From a beta proteobacterium AAP65 (GTDB lineage Bacteria; Pseudomonadota; Gammaproteobacteria; Burkholderiales; Burkholderiaceae_C), in the NCBI GenBank assembly GCA_001295865.1, contig LJHW01000026.1:1-64000 (forward strand): 64,000 nucleotides of DNA, written 5' to 3'. The notes beneath the pieces are model-generated. The model did not search any database. It saw nothing but the letters and a program-made list of their open reading frames with translations, and had not been told where the DNA came from. The translations under genes and the position numbers were made by a program. Shown piece after piece: positions 49,985-57,611 of this stretch (within the stretch, counting starts at the first letter, position 1; the number at the start of each line of letters is the position of its first letter).

Positions 49985-50321
49985 GCAGCCCGGGCGGCCC
50001 CACAGGCCAGGCAGGCCCCACGGGCAGCGCGTGCGCCAGACACGGCGCGAAGTTGGCACCCTTGGCCGCCGCGAGGTCGGCATGCCAGATGTCGATGGTG
50101 ATGGACAGCACCGCCTCGCCTTCGAACCAGGTCTTCAGCACCGACAGTTCCACCAGCGCCGCGCCCGGTACACGGTCGTCCGTTGTGCCTCGGACCCTGA
50201 GGGTCGACGTTGGCGGGGCACGCAGGTGGTCATCAGGTCGACGTCGATGTTCCGCCGACGACTGCTCCCGCTGGCCGCGAACTGGGACTTTCGACCCATC
50301 GGCGACATTCCTGACGGTCAT

Positions 50322-50337
50322 CTGCCGACATCGGCAG
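50322..50337. promoter_or_regulatory. candidate operator upstream of the NIPSNAP/ArsR operon
   Basis: A perfect 7-2-7 palindrome (CTGCCGA-CA-TCGGCAG) lies about 134 bp before the NIPSNAP ATG. ArsR-type repressors bind dyads of this kind, and an ArsR gene ends this operon. Only sequence symmetry supports it. Confidence 0.3.
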
Positions 50338-50400
50338 GGCCGCGCCGGCATCAGCGGAACCCGCCAACGCCCGTGCCCGCAGCAGAGGACAGTTCGGCTC

Positions 50401-50420
50401 GGGCCGAAACATCTCGGCCC
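50401..50420. promoter_or_regulatory. second inverted repeat upstream of the NIPSNAP gene
   Basis: GGGCCGA-AACATC-TCGGCCC forms a perfect 7-6-7 dyad 50 bp before the NIPSNAP start. It shares a TCGG core with the upstream palindrome. It could be an operator or a leader hairpin. Confidence 0.3.
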
Positions 50421-50470
50421 GCTCCTGCCGCACATTCCTGGTCGAAGCCAACCCACCGAGAGCCGACACC

Positions 50471-50809
50471 ATGACCGTGACTTGCTTCATTCATTACCAG
50501 ATCGATCCTTTCCAGCGCGACGCCTTCAAGCGTTACGCCGAGGCATGGGGTCGAATCATTCCACGCTGCGGCGGCAATCTGATCGGCTACTTCCTGCCGC
50601 ACGAGGGCAGCAACGATGTGGCGTGGGGCCTGATCGGCTTTGACAGCATGGCAGCCTACGAGCGCTACCGACTGACACTCAAGACCGACGCCGAGGGACG
50701 TGCCAACTTCGAGTTGGCGCAGTCCCAGCGCTTCATCCTTCGCGAGGAGCGAACCTGGCTGGAGGATGTCAGCGCAACGCGAAATGTGGCGCGGCAGGTC
50801 ACGCCGTGA
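50471..50809 (+). CDS. NIPSNAP family protein
   Basis: This 112-residue dimeric alpha-beta barrel-type protein carries the NIPSNAP pattern: [40 protein letters not shown] near the N-terminus, then [15 protein letters not shown] and a closing [13 protein letters not shown]. Such small ferredoxin-like proteins are often encoded beside transcription regulators, and their chemistry is unclear. GAGAG stands about 12 nt before the ATG. The stop overlaps the GTG of the next gene (GTGA), so the two are translated together. Confidence 0.88.
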   Translation: MTVTCFIHYQIDPFQRDAFKRYAEAWGRIIPRCGGNLIGYFLPHEGSNDVAWGLIGFDSMAAYERYRLTLKTDAEGRANFELAQSQRFILREERTWLEDVSATRNVARQVTP

Positions 50810-51150
50810 TCGCGGTCATATTCGAAGTAGAGCCGAACTGTGGCGCGGCAAATCGTTACTTCGAAATCGCAGTTGCCCTGAAAGCCGAACTGGAGTCCAT
50901 CGACGGCTTCATGTCAGTGGAGCGGTTCGAGAGTCTTGCGAAGCCCGGGCGATTCCTGTCCTTGAGTTTCTGGCGCGACGAAGCCTCTGTACGTGCCTGG
51001 CGCTGCCATGGCATGCACCGCCGCGCTCAGCAGGAAGGCCGCAGTGACGTGCTCGCCGGCTACCGGCTCCGGGTTGCGACCGTGGTGCGCGACTATGGGC
51101 TGCAAGAGCGCGATGAGGCGCCCTCAGACTCGCGAAGCGCGTTAATCTGA
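50806..51150 (+). CDS. antibiotic biosynthesis monooxygenase (ABM)-like protein
   Basis: This 114-residue ferredoxin-like dimer subunit has [41 protein letters not shown], then [29 protein letters not shown], the spacing of the ABM fold with its conserved Trp and His region. The GTG start overlaps the NIPSNAP stop. The ArsR gene begins 5 nt after its stop. Members range from quinone-forming monooxygenases to heme-degrading enzymes. No specific substrate can be read. Confidence 0.85.
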   Translation: MIAVIFEVEPNCGAANRYFEIAVALKAELESIDGFMSVERFESLAKPGRFLSLSFWRDEASVRAWRCHGMHRRAQQEGRSDVLAGYRLRVATVVRDYGLQERDEAPSDSRSALI

Positions 51151-51155
51151 CACCG

Positions 51156-51845
51156 GTGAACACCTCCCATGAACCTCGGATGGCCCGCGTTGCAGCCATC
51201 GTGGCCGACCCGGCGCGCTCACGGATGCTGGCCTACCTGCTGTCCGGTGAATACGCCAGCGCCGGCGAGCTGGCGAAGACGGCATCGGTCACGCCGGCTA
51301 CGGCCAGCGGCCATCTGGCCAAGCTATTGGACGCGGCGTTTGTCGTGTGTGAGCCGAGGGGGCGTCACAGGTACTACCGCCTGGCCGACGCCGAAGTTGC
51401 GCATGCGCTGGAGGCGTTGGCCCTTGTTGCCGAGCGAGATGATCATGACGCCGCTTGGGCGCATCCGCAAAGAGCTCGTCTGCGCATGGCGCGATGCTGT
51501 TACGGCCACTTGGCCGGTCAACTCGGGGTTTTGGTCTTCACTGCCCTTCAGCGGGGAGCTTGCCTGGCATCCACCTCCAGCGATTTCGAACTCACGGCTG
51601 CGGGTCAGGCGTGGCTTGAAGGGTGGGGCATGAACCCCAGTCAGCCCAGCAGCCGGCGTCGCTTTGCGTACCGATGCCTCGACTGGTCCGAACGTCGCGA
51701 TCACCTCGCTGGACAGCTTGCAGACGAGATCTACCAACACTTCACCGCAAGAGGCTGGTTACGCCGCGCCACGGGCAGGGCCGTGGAGGTCACGGTCAGC
51801 GGTCACCAGGAACTGTTACCTCGTCTGAAGGAAGCTGCGGCCTGA
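51156..51845 (+). CDS. ArsR family regulator
   Basis: This 229-residue regulator has an N-terminal winged helix: VAAIVADPARSRMLAYLLSGEYASAGELAKTASVTPATASGHLAKLLDA, with the wing VVCEPRGRHRYYRLAD. A longer C-terminal domain (about 110-229) with RMARCCYGHLAGQLGV and a Cys pair follows; this is longer than metal-sensing ArsR proteins (about 110 residues). The extended type is common beside NIPSNAP/ABM genes. It is probably an autorepressor of the three-gene operon. GTG 51156 is used; ATG 51180 is the alternative. Confidence 0.87.
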   Translation: MNTSHEPRMARVAAIVADPARSRMLAYLLSGEYASAGELAKTASVTPATASGHLAKLLDAAFVVCEPRGRHRYYRLADAEVAHALEALALVAERDDHDAAWAHPQRARLRMARCCYGHLAGQLGVLVFTALQRGACLASTSSDFELTAAGQAWLEGWGMNPSQPSSRRRFAYRCLDWSERRDHLAGQLADEIYQHFTARGWLRRATGRAVEVTVSGHQELLPRLKEAAA

Positions 51846-52086
51846 AGCCGCGCGAGCCGCTCTGGTCTGCGGGGTTGCTTGTACTGGTGATCCCCAGGCT
51901 TCGACACGACCGGTTGTCGGCTTGTTGGTTTTGCCTTGAAGGTCAGCTGATGGCCGAAAGCAGCCCCTCGAGAACCGCGAATGGCCCCGCTGCGCGCTCA
52001 GCGCGGCAATCTTCACGCGCTCGCGGCTTTGCAGGGCCCAGGGCGCAGCCCTCACAATGCAGCCGATTGACTGCGAGGTGCCGCGC

Positions 52087-52725
52087 ATGATCGACCTTTA
52101 CACCTGGACCACGCCCAACGGCCGCAAGGTTTCGATCGCGCTGGAGGAATTGGGCTTGCCCTACCGGGCGGTGCCTGTGGACATCGGCAAGGACGAACAG
52201 TTCAAGCCAGAGTTTCTGGCCATAGCGCCGAACAACCGCATACCGGCGATCGTTGACCACGACAACGGTGGCTTCGCGCTGATGGAGTCGGGGGCGATCT
52301 TGATTTACCTCGCCGAAAAGACCGGCCGCTTGCTTGCGCATGACAGCACCGCGCGGATGCGCACGATCGAGTGGCTGATGTGGCAGATGGGCGGGCTCGG
52401 GCCCATGATCGGCCAGGCGCACCATTTCCTGCGTGCCAAGCCCGGGGCCAGCGAATACGCCGCCCAGCGTTATCGCGCCGAGGCACAGCGACTGTATGGC
52501 GTGCTGGATCGCCAACTGGCCGGGCGCTCATTCGTCGTGGACGATTATTCGATTGCGGACATTGCCATCTGGCCGTGGATTTCACGCTTCGAGTGGCACG
52601 AGGTCGACATCCGCCAGTTCTCGAACGTCTGCCGCTGGTACGAGCGCATCGCCGAGCGTCCGGCGGTGCAGCGGGGCTACCAGGTGCCTGCCTACACCGC
52701 GCCGGTGCCGCTGCCGGCGGTTTGA
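52087..52725 (+). CDS. glutathione S-transferase, YfcG/Ure2-like
   Basis: This 212-residue cytoplasmic enzyme has a thioredoxin-fold N-terminus (IDLYTWTTPNGRKVSIALEELGLPY), the glutathione contact PNNRIPAIVD, and the ESGAILIYLAEKTG turn. An all-helical C-terminal domain follows with FLRAKPGASEYAAQRYRAEAQRLYGVLDRQL, DYSIADIAIWPWI and RWYERIAERPAV. The TWTTPNG start is that of E. coli YfcG, a disulfide-bond reductase that binds two glutathiones. ATG 52087 is the natural N-terminus. Its 3' end overlaps the convergent DUF2805 gene by 34 bp. Confidence 0.92.
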   Translation: MIDLYTWTTPNGRKVSIALEELGLPYRAVPVDIGKDEQFKPEFLAIAPNNRIPAIVDHDNGGFALMESGAILIYLAEKTGRLLAHDSTARMRTIEWLMWQMGGLGPMIGQAHHFLRAKPGASEYAAQRYRAEAQRLYGVLDRQLAGRSFVVDDYSIADIAIWPWISRFEWHEVDIRQFSNVCRWYERIAERPAVQRGYQVPAYTAPVPLPAV

Positions 52726-52949
52726 TGCGCAGCGATGCGCCCGGCATGCTTCGTTCTCCGGCCCCGCACACGATCGCGCCACAGGCGGAATGACCCTCGC
52801 TTCAATTGCTGACGCATCAGCGCGATGACGGCAGCTTCGTCCAGCCCGAACTGCGTCTTGATCGCCTCGAAGGGGGTGCGATCCTCCCAAGCCATCTCGA
52901 TGACCTTGGACATGTCGGCGGCCTCGAGAGCGATGGTCGTGTTTGGCAT
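52692..52949 (-). CDS. DUF2805 / TIGR03643 family protein
   Basis: This 85-residue conserved small protein has EMAWEDRTPFEAIKTQFGLDEAAVIALMRQQLKRGSFRLWRDRVRGR and TKH, the signature of this family. The predicted helix-turn-helix-like helices suggest nucleic-acid contact, but no role is known. The ATG at 52947-52949 starts it 65 bp away from the divergent aldolase-type gene. Confidence 0.85.
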   Translation of the reverse strand: MPNTTIALEAADMSKVIEMAWEDRTPFEAIKTQFGLDEAAVIALMRQQLKRGSFRLWRDRVRGRRTKHAGRIAAHQTAGSGTGAV

Positions 52950-53014
52950 GTCGCATGGTAAGCACCCGCCGGGCCGCCGACGACCCGAGCCCGATTTCCC
53001 ATACAGTCGAATCG

Positions 53015-54175
53015 ATGAGTCACAACGCAGGATTGCGCGCCCCGGCCCAGCCTGGCGATCCCGTGGCCGCCATCGACACGCCAGCGCTCGTCATCGATCT
53101 CGACGCGATGGCGCGCAATCTGGCAGCGATGGCGGCTTTCGCCAGTGAGCGAGGTTTTCGCCTGCGTCCGCACGCCAAGACGCACAAGAGCGCGGCGATC
53201 GCAAAACTTCAGATGGCCGCGGGTGCGGTTGGCGTCTGCGTTCAGAAGCTGAGCGAAGCCGAAGTGCTGGCGGAACATGGCGTGCCCGACATCTACATCA
53301 GCAACGAGATCGTCGATGAAGCCAAGCTCGCGCGGGTGGCCGCGCTCGCAGGCCGCATTCGGCTCGCGATCGCTGTCGATTCGCGCACGGGCATCGACCG
53401 CCTGGCTGCGGCGCTGAAGGCTGCAGGCACCCGGGCTGATGTCTTTGTCGAGATCGATGTCGGTCAAGGTCGATGCGGCACGTCGCCGGCTGCAGCCGGC
53501 GAACTCGCGCTCCGCGTCCTGTCGAACGGGCTGCACTTCGCCGGCCTGCAGGCCTACCACGGCGGCGCGCAGCACCTGCGCTCTTCCGCAGAACGCCAGG
53601 TGGCAATCGAACATGCCGCAGCGTTGGTGCGCACCGCCCTGGCCAACCTGGCAGAGGCCGGCATTCAGTGCCCGCTGGTCACTGGCGCGGGGACCGGAAC
53701 CTTTGCGCTCGAAGCCGCCAGCGGCGTCTGGGGTGAACTGCAGTGCGGCAGTTATGTCTTCATGGACCGCGACTACGCCGACAACCATCTGGCAGGGTCA
53801 GCGCCCGGCATGGGTCAGGTGGCTTTCGAGCATGCGCTCTTCGTGAAGTCGCAGGTGATGAGCGTTGGCGCGGCGCATGCCGTTGTCGACGCAGGGCACA
53901 AATCCCATGCCATCGATTCCGGCATGCCCGGGGTCTGGCAGGGCGGTTTTGAGTTTCGCAACGGCGGCGATGAACACGGCATCCTCAGCCCGGTCACGCA
54001 GGCGGATGGCCGCACTGCAGCCCTGCCGGCCATCGGTGACACCGTCTGGCTGATTCCCGGCCATTGCGACCCGACCGTCAACCTGCACGACCGCTACATC
54101 GGTGTGCGGGGTGGGCTGGCGCACGGTGTGGTCGAGTCCACCTGGGCGGTCGATGCGCGCGGCTGCCTGACCTGA
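53015..54175 (+). CDS. DSD1-family PLP enzyme (D-threonine aldolase / D-serine dehydratase-like)
   Basis: This 386-residue fold-III PLP enzyme has IDTPALVIDLDAMARNLAAM, the Schiff-base segment RPHAKTHKS (Lys55), VEIDVGQGRCGT, GLQAYHGGAQH, GAGTGTF and a late GHCDPTVNLHD, whose His-x-Cys is the metal-binding pair of eukaryotic-type D-serine dehydratase and D-threonine aldolase. It would cleave or dehydrate D-beta-hydroxy amino acids such as D-threonine or D-3-hydroxyaspartate. ATG 53015 is chosen; the frame is open further upstream. It is a single-gene unit. Confidence 0.9.
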   Translation: MSHNAGLRAPAQPGDPVAAIDTPALVIDLDAMARNLAAMAAFASERGFRLRPHAKTHKSAAIAKLQMAAGAVGVCVQKLSEAEVLAEHGVPDIYISNEIVDEAKLARVAALAGRIRLAIAVDSRTGIDRLAAALKAAGTRADVFVEIDVGQGRCGTSPAAAGELALRVLSNGLHFAGLQAYHGGAQHLRSSAERQVAIEHAAALVRTALANLAEAGIQCPLVTGAGTGTFALEAASGVWGELQCGSYVFMDRDYADNHLAGSAPGMGQVAFEHALFVKSQVMSVGAAHAVVDAGHKSHAIDSGMPGVWQGGFEFRNGGDEHGILSPVTQADGRTAALPAIGDTVWLIPGHCDPTVNLHDRYIGVRGGLAHGVVESTWAVDARGCLT

Positions 54176-54853
54176 CTTCGTGGTGCTGCGGGTTGTCGAG
54201 CCTGAGCCGCCATCGGCGCGCCTCGATTCGATCGAACTGGAAGCCGTGCATGCCAAGCAGGTGAATCTGCTGCACTGGCGTGGACTGACCGACCCCAGCC
54301 TCTGGTGCCCAGGCTGGGTCTGACGCGAGCCTGTCAGAGTGTCTGCCAGTGGCACTGACTGGGTTCAGTCGTTCGCGCCAACGTCGGCTCTTGAACGCCC
54401 TTTGCCGGGCAGGCCCACATTGGCCTTGAACCACTGGCGGTCGTGGTCGATCAGGCTTACCAGCGAGATCGGAACGCCGCACACCATGGCAGCCGTTGCC
54501 ACCAGCGCGTCGAACTCGCGCTCAGGCGCGGAGTCGAGCACGCCCAGCCATTCAAGCGCCCGCAAGCGCTCCTGTTCATCCGACGGCACCGGTGCAGACA
54601 GCATGAGACGGACTCGTTCCTTGGAATCTCCGGCATTGTCTGGCAGCGGTACACCTTGGAGGGCATGAACTGGGCTGGCATTCACGCCCTCATCGGTGGT
54701 CAAGCGCTGAACTGGCGCGGGCGCCACCCCGTCTTCAGCGCGCACCCTTGCCGCGCAGCCCCGCGTGCAGCCCGGACGACAATCACCGCCCTGAACCGCC
54801 CCAGCCCGGCTGAACAGCCCGACCCCTTTCCTGCCGCTGCCGCCAGCCTCCTC
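54176..54853. other. degenerate stretch before truD
   Basis: These 678 bp hold one broken GAF gene on the minus strand and a 47-codon plus-strand frame (54182-54325) with no recognisable family. The remainder has no supported gene or RNA. It looks like the scar of a lost sensor gene. Confidence 0.5.
54365..54604 (-). pseudogene. truncated GAF-domain sensor gene
   Basis: From ATG 54604 a 79-residue frame reads SDEQERLRALEWLGVLDSAPEREFDALVATAAMVCGVPISLVSLIDHDRQWFKANVGL. This is the exact N-terminal beginning of the GAF domain of bacterial GGDEF or histidine-kinase sensors. After VGLPG the sequence loses the family pattern (expected TPR-x-xSFCAH) and stops. No continuation was found in other minus-strand frames down to 54178. 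It is a 5' fragment left by a deletion or frameshift. Confidence 0.7.
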
Positions 54854-55867
54854 ATGACCGACACCCCTTCAACGACCTTGCCGCCCTGGCCCAACGCCTA
54901 CCCCCTCAGCGGCGCCAGCGCCACCCTCAAACAGCTCAACGAAGATTTCGTCGTCACCGAGCTGCCGCTGCAGCTGCCCGCCGGTGAGGGTGAACACGTC
55001 TGGCTGGAGGTCGAAAAGAACGGCGCCAACACCAACTTCGTCGCGCAGCAGCTGGCCGCGGCTGCGGGCGTAGAAGAACGAGACGTGGGTTACGCCGGCC
55101 TCAAAGACCGCCACGCGCTCACGCGCCAGTGGTTCAGCATCTACTTGCCCAAGGGTGAAACGCCCGACCTGACGCAGCTTCAGCACCCCGAGTTCAAGGT
55201 GCTGGCGCAGAGCCGCCACGTGAAGAAGCTGCGCCCCGGCGACCTGCAGGGCAACCGCTTCCGCATCGTGCTGCGCGATGTGAAGGGCGACCGCGCCGCC
55301 GTGGAGGCCAACCTCCAGGCCGTGGCGGCGCAGGGTGTGCCCAACTACTTCGGCGCCCAGCGTTTCGGTTTTGACGGCGGCAACGTCGAGCAGGGCCGGG
55401 CCATGCTGGCGCGCGAAATCCGCGTGCGCAACCCGAAGAAGAAGGGCCTGTACCTGTCGGCGGTGCGCTCCTTCGTTTTCAACGAGGTGCTGGCGCAGCG
55501 CATCCAGCAGGGCCTCTGGGGCCAGACGCTGCCCGGCGATGTGCTGGACGAAGCCGGCCGCCCCACCGGGCCGCTGTGGGGGCGCGGCCGCGTGTCCACC
55601 ACCGATCACGCGCAGGCCCTGGAAAACGCCGTGGCCGAGCGGCACGCCACCTTGTGCAACGGCCTGGAACACGCGGGTCTGGACCAAGAGCGCCGCGCGC
55701 TGGTGACGAGCCCGGCAGACCTGTCCTGGGCCTGGCCGCAGGCCGATCAGCTCGTGCTCAGCTTTGCATTGCCGGCCGGGGCCTATGCCACGGTGGTGCT
55801 CGACGAGATCCTGCGCACTGCCGAGCCTGAGCGGCGCACAGAAGCCGAGCCTGTCACGCTCGATTGA
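54854..55867 (+). CDS. truD: tRNA pseudouridine(13) synthase
   Basis: This 337-residue enzyme isomerises U13 of tRNA-Glu to pseudouridine. The catalytic Asp lies in GYAGLKDRHALT (Asp85; E. coli Asp80), preceded by EDFVVTELP and EVEKNGANT. VPNYFGAQRFGFDGGN is the second signature. The C-terminus has VLSFALPAGAYATVVLDEIL. ATG 54854 gives the family N-terminus; the open frame upstream runs over degenerate sequence. A strong hairpin follows the stop, so it is probably transcribed apart from selO. Confidence 0.96.
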   Translation: MTDTPSTTLPPWPNAYPLSGASATLKQLNEDFVVTELPLQLPAGEGEHVWLEVEKNGANTNFVAQQLAAAAGVEERDVGYAGLKDRHALTRQWFSIYLPKGETPDLTQLQHPEFKVLAQSRHVKKLRPGDLQGNRFRIVLRDVKGDRAAVEANLQAVAAQGVPNYFGAQRFGFDGGNVEQGRAMLAREIRVRNPKKKGLYLSAVRSFVFNEVLAQRIQQGLWGQTLPGDVLDEAGRPTGPLWGRGRVSTTDHAQALENAVAERHATLCNGLEHAGLDQERRALVTSPADLSWAWPQADQLVLSFALPAGAYATVVLDEILRTAEPERRTEAEPVTLD

Positions 55868-55873
55868 GCGGCC

Positions 55874-55905
55874 CCGGTGCGGCACAGCGGCCCGCGCCGC
55901 ACCGG
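55874..55905 (+). terminator. terminator hairpin of truD
   Basis: A perfect 10-bp stem (CCGGTGCGGC / GCCGCACCGG) with a 12-nt loop begins 7 nt after the stop codon and is followed by CGTTATTCCTT, a modest T-rich tail. This is the best intrinsic-terminator candidate in the window. Confidence 0.6.
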
Positions 55906-55955
55906 CGTTATTCCTTGCGGGCACACTGCGGTGCTGTTTTCTTCAGGCCCCGCCC

Positions 55956-57470
55956 ATGCCCGCCTTCGCCTTCGACAACACCTACGCCCGCGAACTGCCC
56001 GGCCTCTACACCGCGTGGCAGCCCGCGCGTGTGCCGGCGCCGCAGCTGCTCTACTTCAACGCCGCACTGGCGGCCGAGCTGGGCCTGGAGCTCGCCGCGC
56101 TGCAAGGTGAGGCTGGCGCCGCGGTGTTTGCCGGCAACGTGCTGCCCGAAGGCGCCGAGCCGCTGGCGCAGGCCTACGCCGGCCACCAGTTCGGCGGCTT
56201 TTCGCCGCGCCTGGGCGACGGCCGCGCGCTGCTGCTCGGTGAGGTGGTGGACCCCCGAGGCCAGCGCCGCGACATCGCGCTGAAGGGCTCGGGCCGCACG
56301 CCGTACTCACGCGGTGGCGACGGCAAGGCCGCGGTGGGCCCGATGCTGCGCGAGGTGCTCATCGGCGAAGCCATGCACGCCTTGGGCATCCCCACCACAC
56401 GCGCGCTGGCCGTGGCCGCCACGGGCGAGCGGGTGCTGCGTGAGAGGCCCTGGCCCGGCGCCGTGCTCACGCGCGCGGCCGCGAGCCACCTGCGCGTGGG
56501 CACCTTCCAGTTTTTCCTGGCCGAGGGCGAGCTGGTCAAGCTGCGCCAACTGCTCGACTACGCCATCGCGCGCCACGACCCGGCCCTGGCCGGCACGCCG
56601 GGCCGCGAGATGGCCTTCCTGCGCGCCGTCGCACAGCGCCAAGCCCAGTTGATCGCGCAGTGGATGAACGTCGGCTTCATCCACGGCGTGATGAACACCG
56701 ACAACATGACGATCTCGGGCGAGACCATCGATTACGGCCCCTGCGCCTTCATGGAGGCCTACAGCCCCGACACCGTCTTCAGCAGCATCGACCACGGCGG
56801 CCGCTACGCCTACGGCAACCAGCCCGGCATCGCACGCTGGAACCTCGCGCGCCTGGCCGAGACGTTGCTGCCGCTGGTGGCCGACGAGAACGACGAAGCC
56901 GCCGTGCAGCGCGTGGTGGCCGAGGCCACGGCGGTGATCGATGGTTTTCCGGTCTGGTACGCGCAAGCGCTGCTGCAAGGCCAGCGCGCCAAGCTCGGCC
57001 TGCTGGCCACGGCGGATGACGAAGAAGACGGCCGTCTGGTCGATGCATGGCTCGCGCTGCTGCAAAACCAGGCCGTGGATTTCACGCTCGCGTGGCGGCT
57101 GCTGGCCGATGTGGCCGAGGGCCAGCCGGAGCCCTTGTTTGCGCTGTTTGGCGACCTGTTCCGCGACCGCGCCGCCCTGGACGCCTGGCTGCAGCAGTGG
57201 CAGGCGCGGTTGGCGCAGGACAACGCCGCATCGCCCCTGCCGCCCGCCGAACGCGCCGCGGCGATGCGCCGCGTGAACCCCTGGGTCATCCCGCGCAACC
57301 ACCAAGTGGAGGCGGCGCTGGCCGCCGCCACCGACGGCGACATGGCGCCCTTCCACACGCTGCTGGCCGCGCTGCAGCGGCCTTTCGACAGCGACCCGGC
57401 ACTCGCGCCCTACGCCGTGCCCGCGCCGCCGGCCGAGACTGCGGCCTACCAAACCTTCTGCGGCACCTGA
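55956..57470 (+). CDS. selO: protein adenylyltransferase SelO (YdiU)
   Basis: This 504-residue pseudokinase transfers AMP from ATP to Ser, Thr or Tyr of target proteins. Family motifs are QAYAGHQFGGFSPRLGDGRA, LKGSGRTPYSRGGDGKA, TFQFF, GFIHGVMNTDNM (metal and catalytic Asp region) and DYGPCAFMEAYSPDTVFSSID. The C-terminus reads QTFCGT, with Cys where some homologues have selenocysteine or a CSS ending. ATG 55956 fits the conserved NTYARELPGLY start. It is flanked by hairpins on both sides and so is probably monocistronic. In E. coli it responds to oxidative stress. Confidence 0.95.
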   Translation: MPAFAFDNTYARELPGLYTAWQPARVPAPQLLYFNAALAAELGLELAALQGEAGAAVFAGNVLPEGAEPLAQAYAGHQFGGFSPRLGDGRALLLGEVVDPRGQRRDIALKGSGRTPYSRGGDGKAAVGPMLREVLIGEAMHALGIPTTRALAVAATGERVLRERPWPGAVLTRAAASHLRVGTFQFFLAEGELVKLRQLLDYAIARHDPALAGTPGREMAFLRAVAQRQAQLIAQWMNVGFIHGVMNTDNMTISGETIDYGPCAFMEAYSPDTVFSSIDHGGRYAYGNQPGIARWNLARLAETLLPLVADENDEAAVQRVVAEATAVIDGFPVWYAQALLQGQRAKLGLLATADDEEDGRLVDAWLALLQNQAVDFTLAWRLLADVAEGQPEPLFALFGDLFRDRAALDAWLQQWQARLAQDNAASPLPPAERAAAMRRVNPWVIPRNHQVEAALAAATDGDMAPFHTLLAALQRPFDSDPALAPYAVPAPPAETAAYQTFCGT

Positions 57471-57505
57471 GCTGCGGTCTCGGCCGCGATCGGCCCGGCC
57501 ATCGA

Positions 57506-57534
57506 CAGCGCGCGCGCAACTGCTGCGCGCGCTG
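57506..57534 (+). terminator. hairpin after selO
   Basis: A perfect 10-bp stem (CAGCGCGCGC / GCGCGCGCTG) with a 9-nt loop starts 36 nt after the selO stop and ends 78 nt before the next start. It lacks a T-tract. It likely separates selO from the BAAT-type gene. Confidence 0.5.
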
Positions 57535-57611
57535 CCGTTGATCCATCGCGCCGGCTCGCCGTTCGTCGCCAGCCACCCGGCGCCACCACCCGGCCGGGGC
57601 ACGATGGCGCC

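Larger units (their letters stand above)
49985..50470. other. intergenic stretch with two inverted repeats
   Basis: No gene can be supported in these 486 bp. A minus-strand frame between about 49990 and 50200 reads coding-like (ALVELSVLKTWFEGEA, ITIDIWHADLAAAKGANF) and may be a decayed gene end, but I cannot name a family. The part nearest the NIPSNAP gene holds inverted repeats at 50322-50337 and 50401-50420. Confidence 0.5.

Noticed and set aside
54182..54325. 47-codon plus-strand frame after the DSD1-type gene
   Set aside because: It starts with GTG, lacks a ribosome site and matches no family. It is probably random or decayed sequence.
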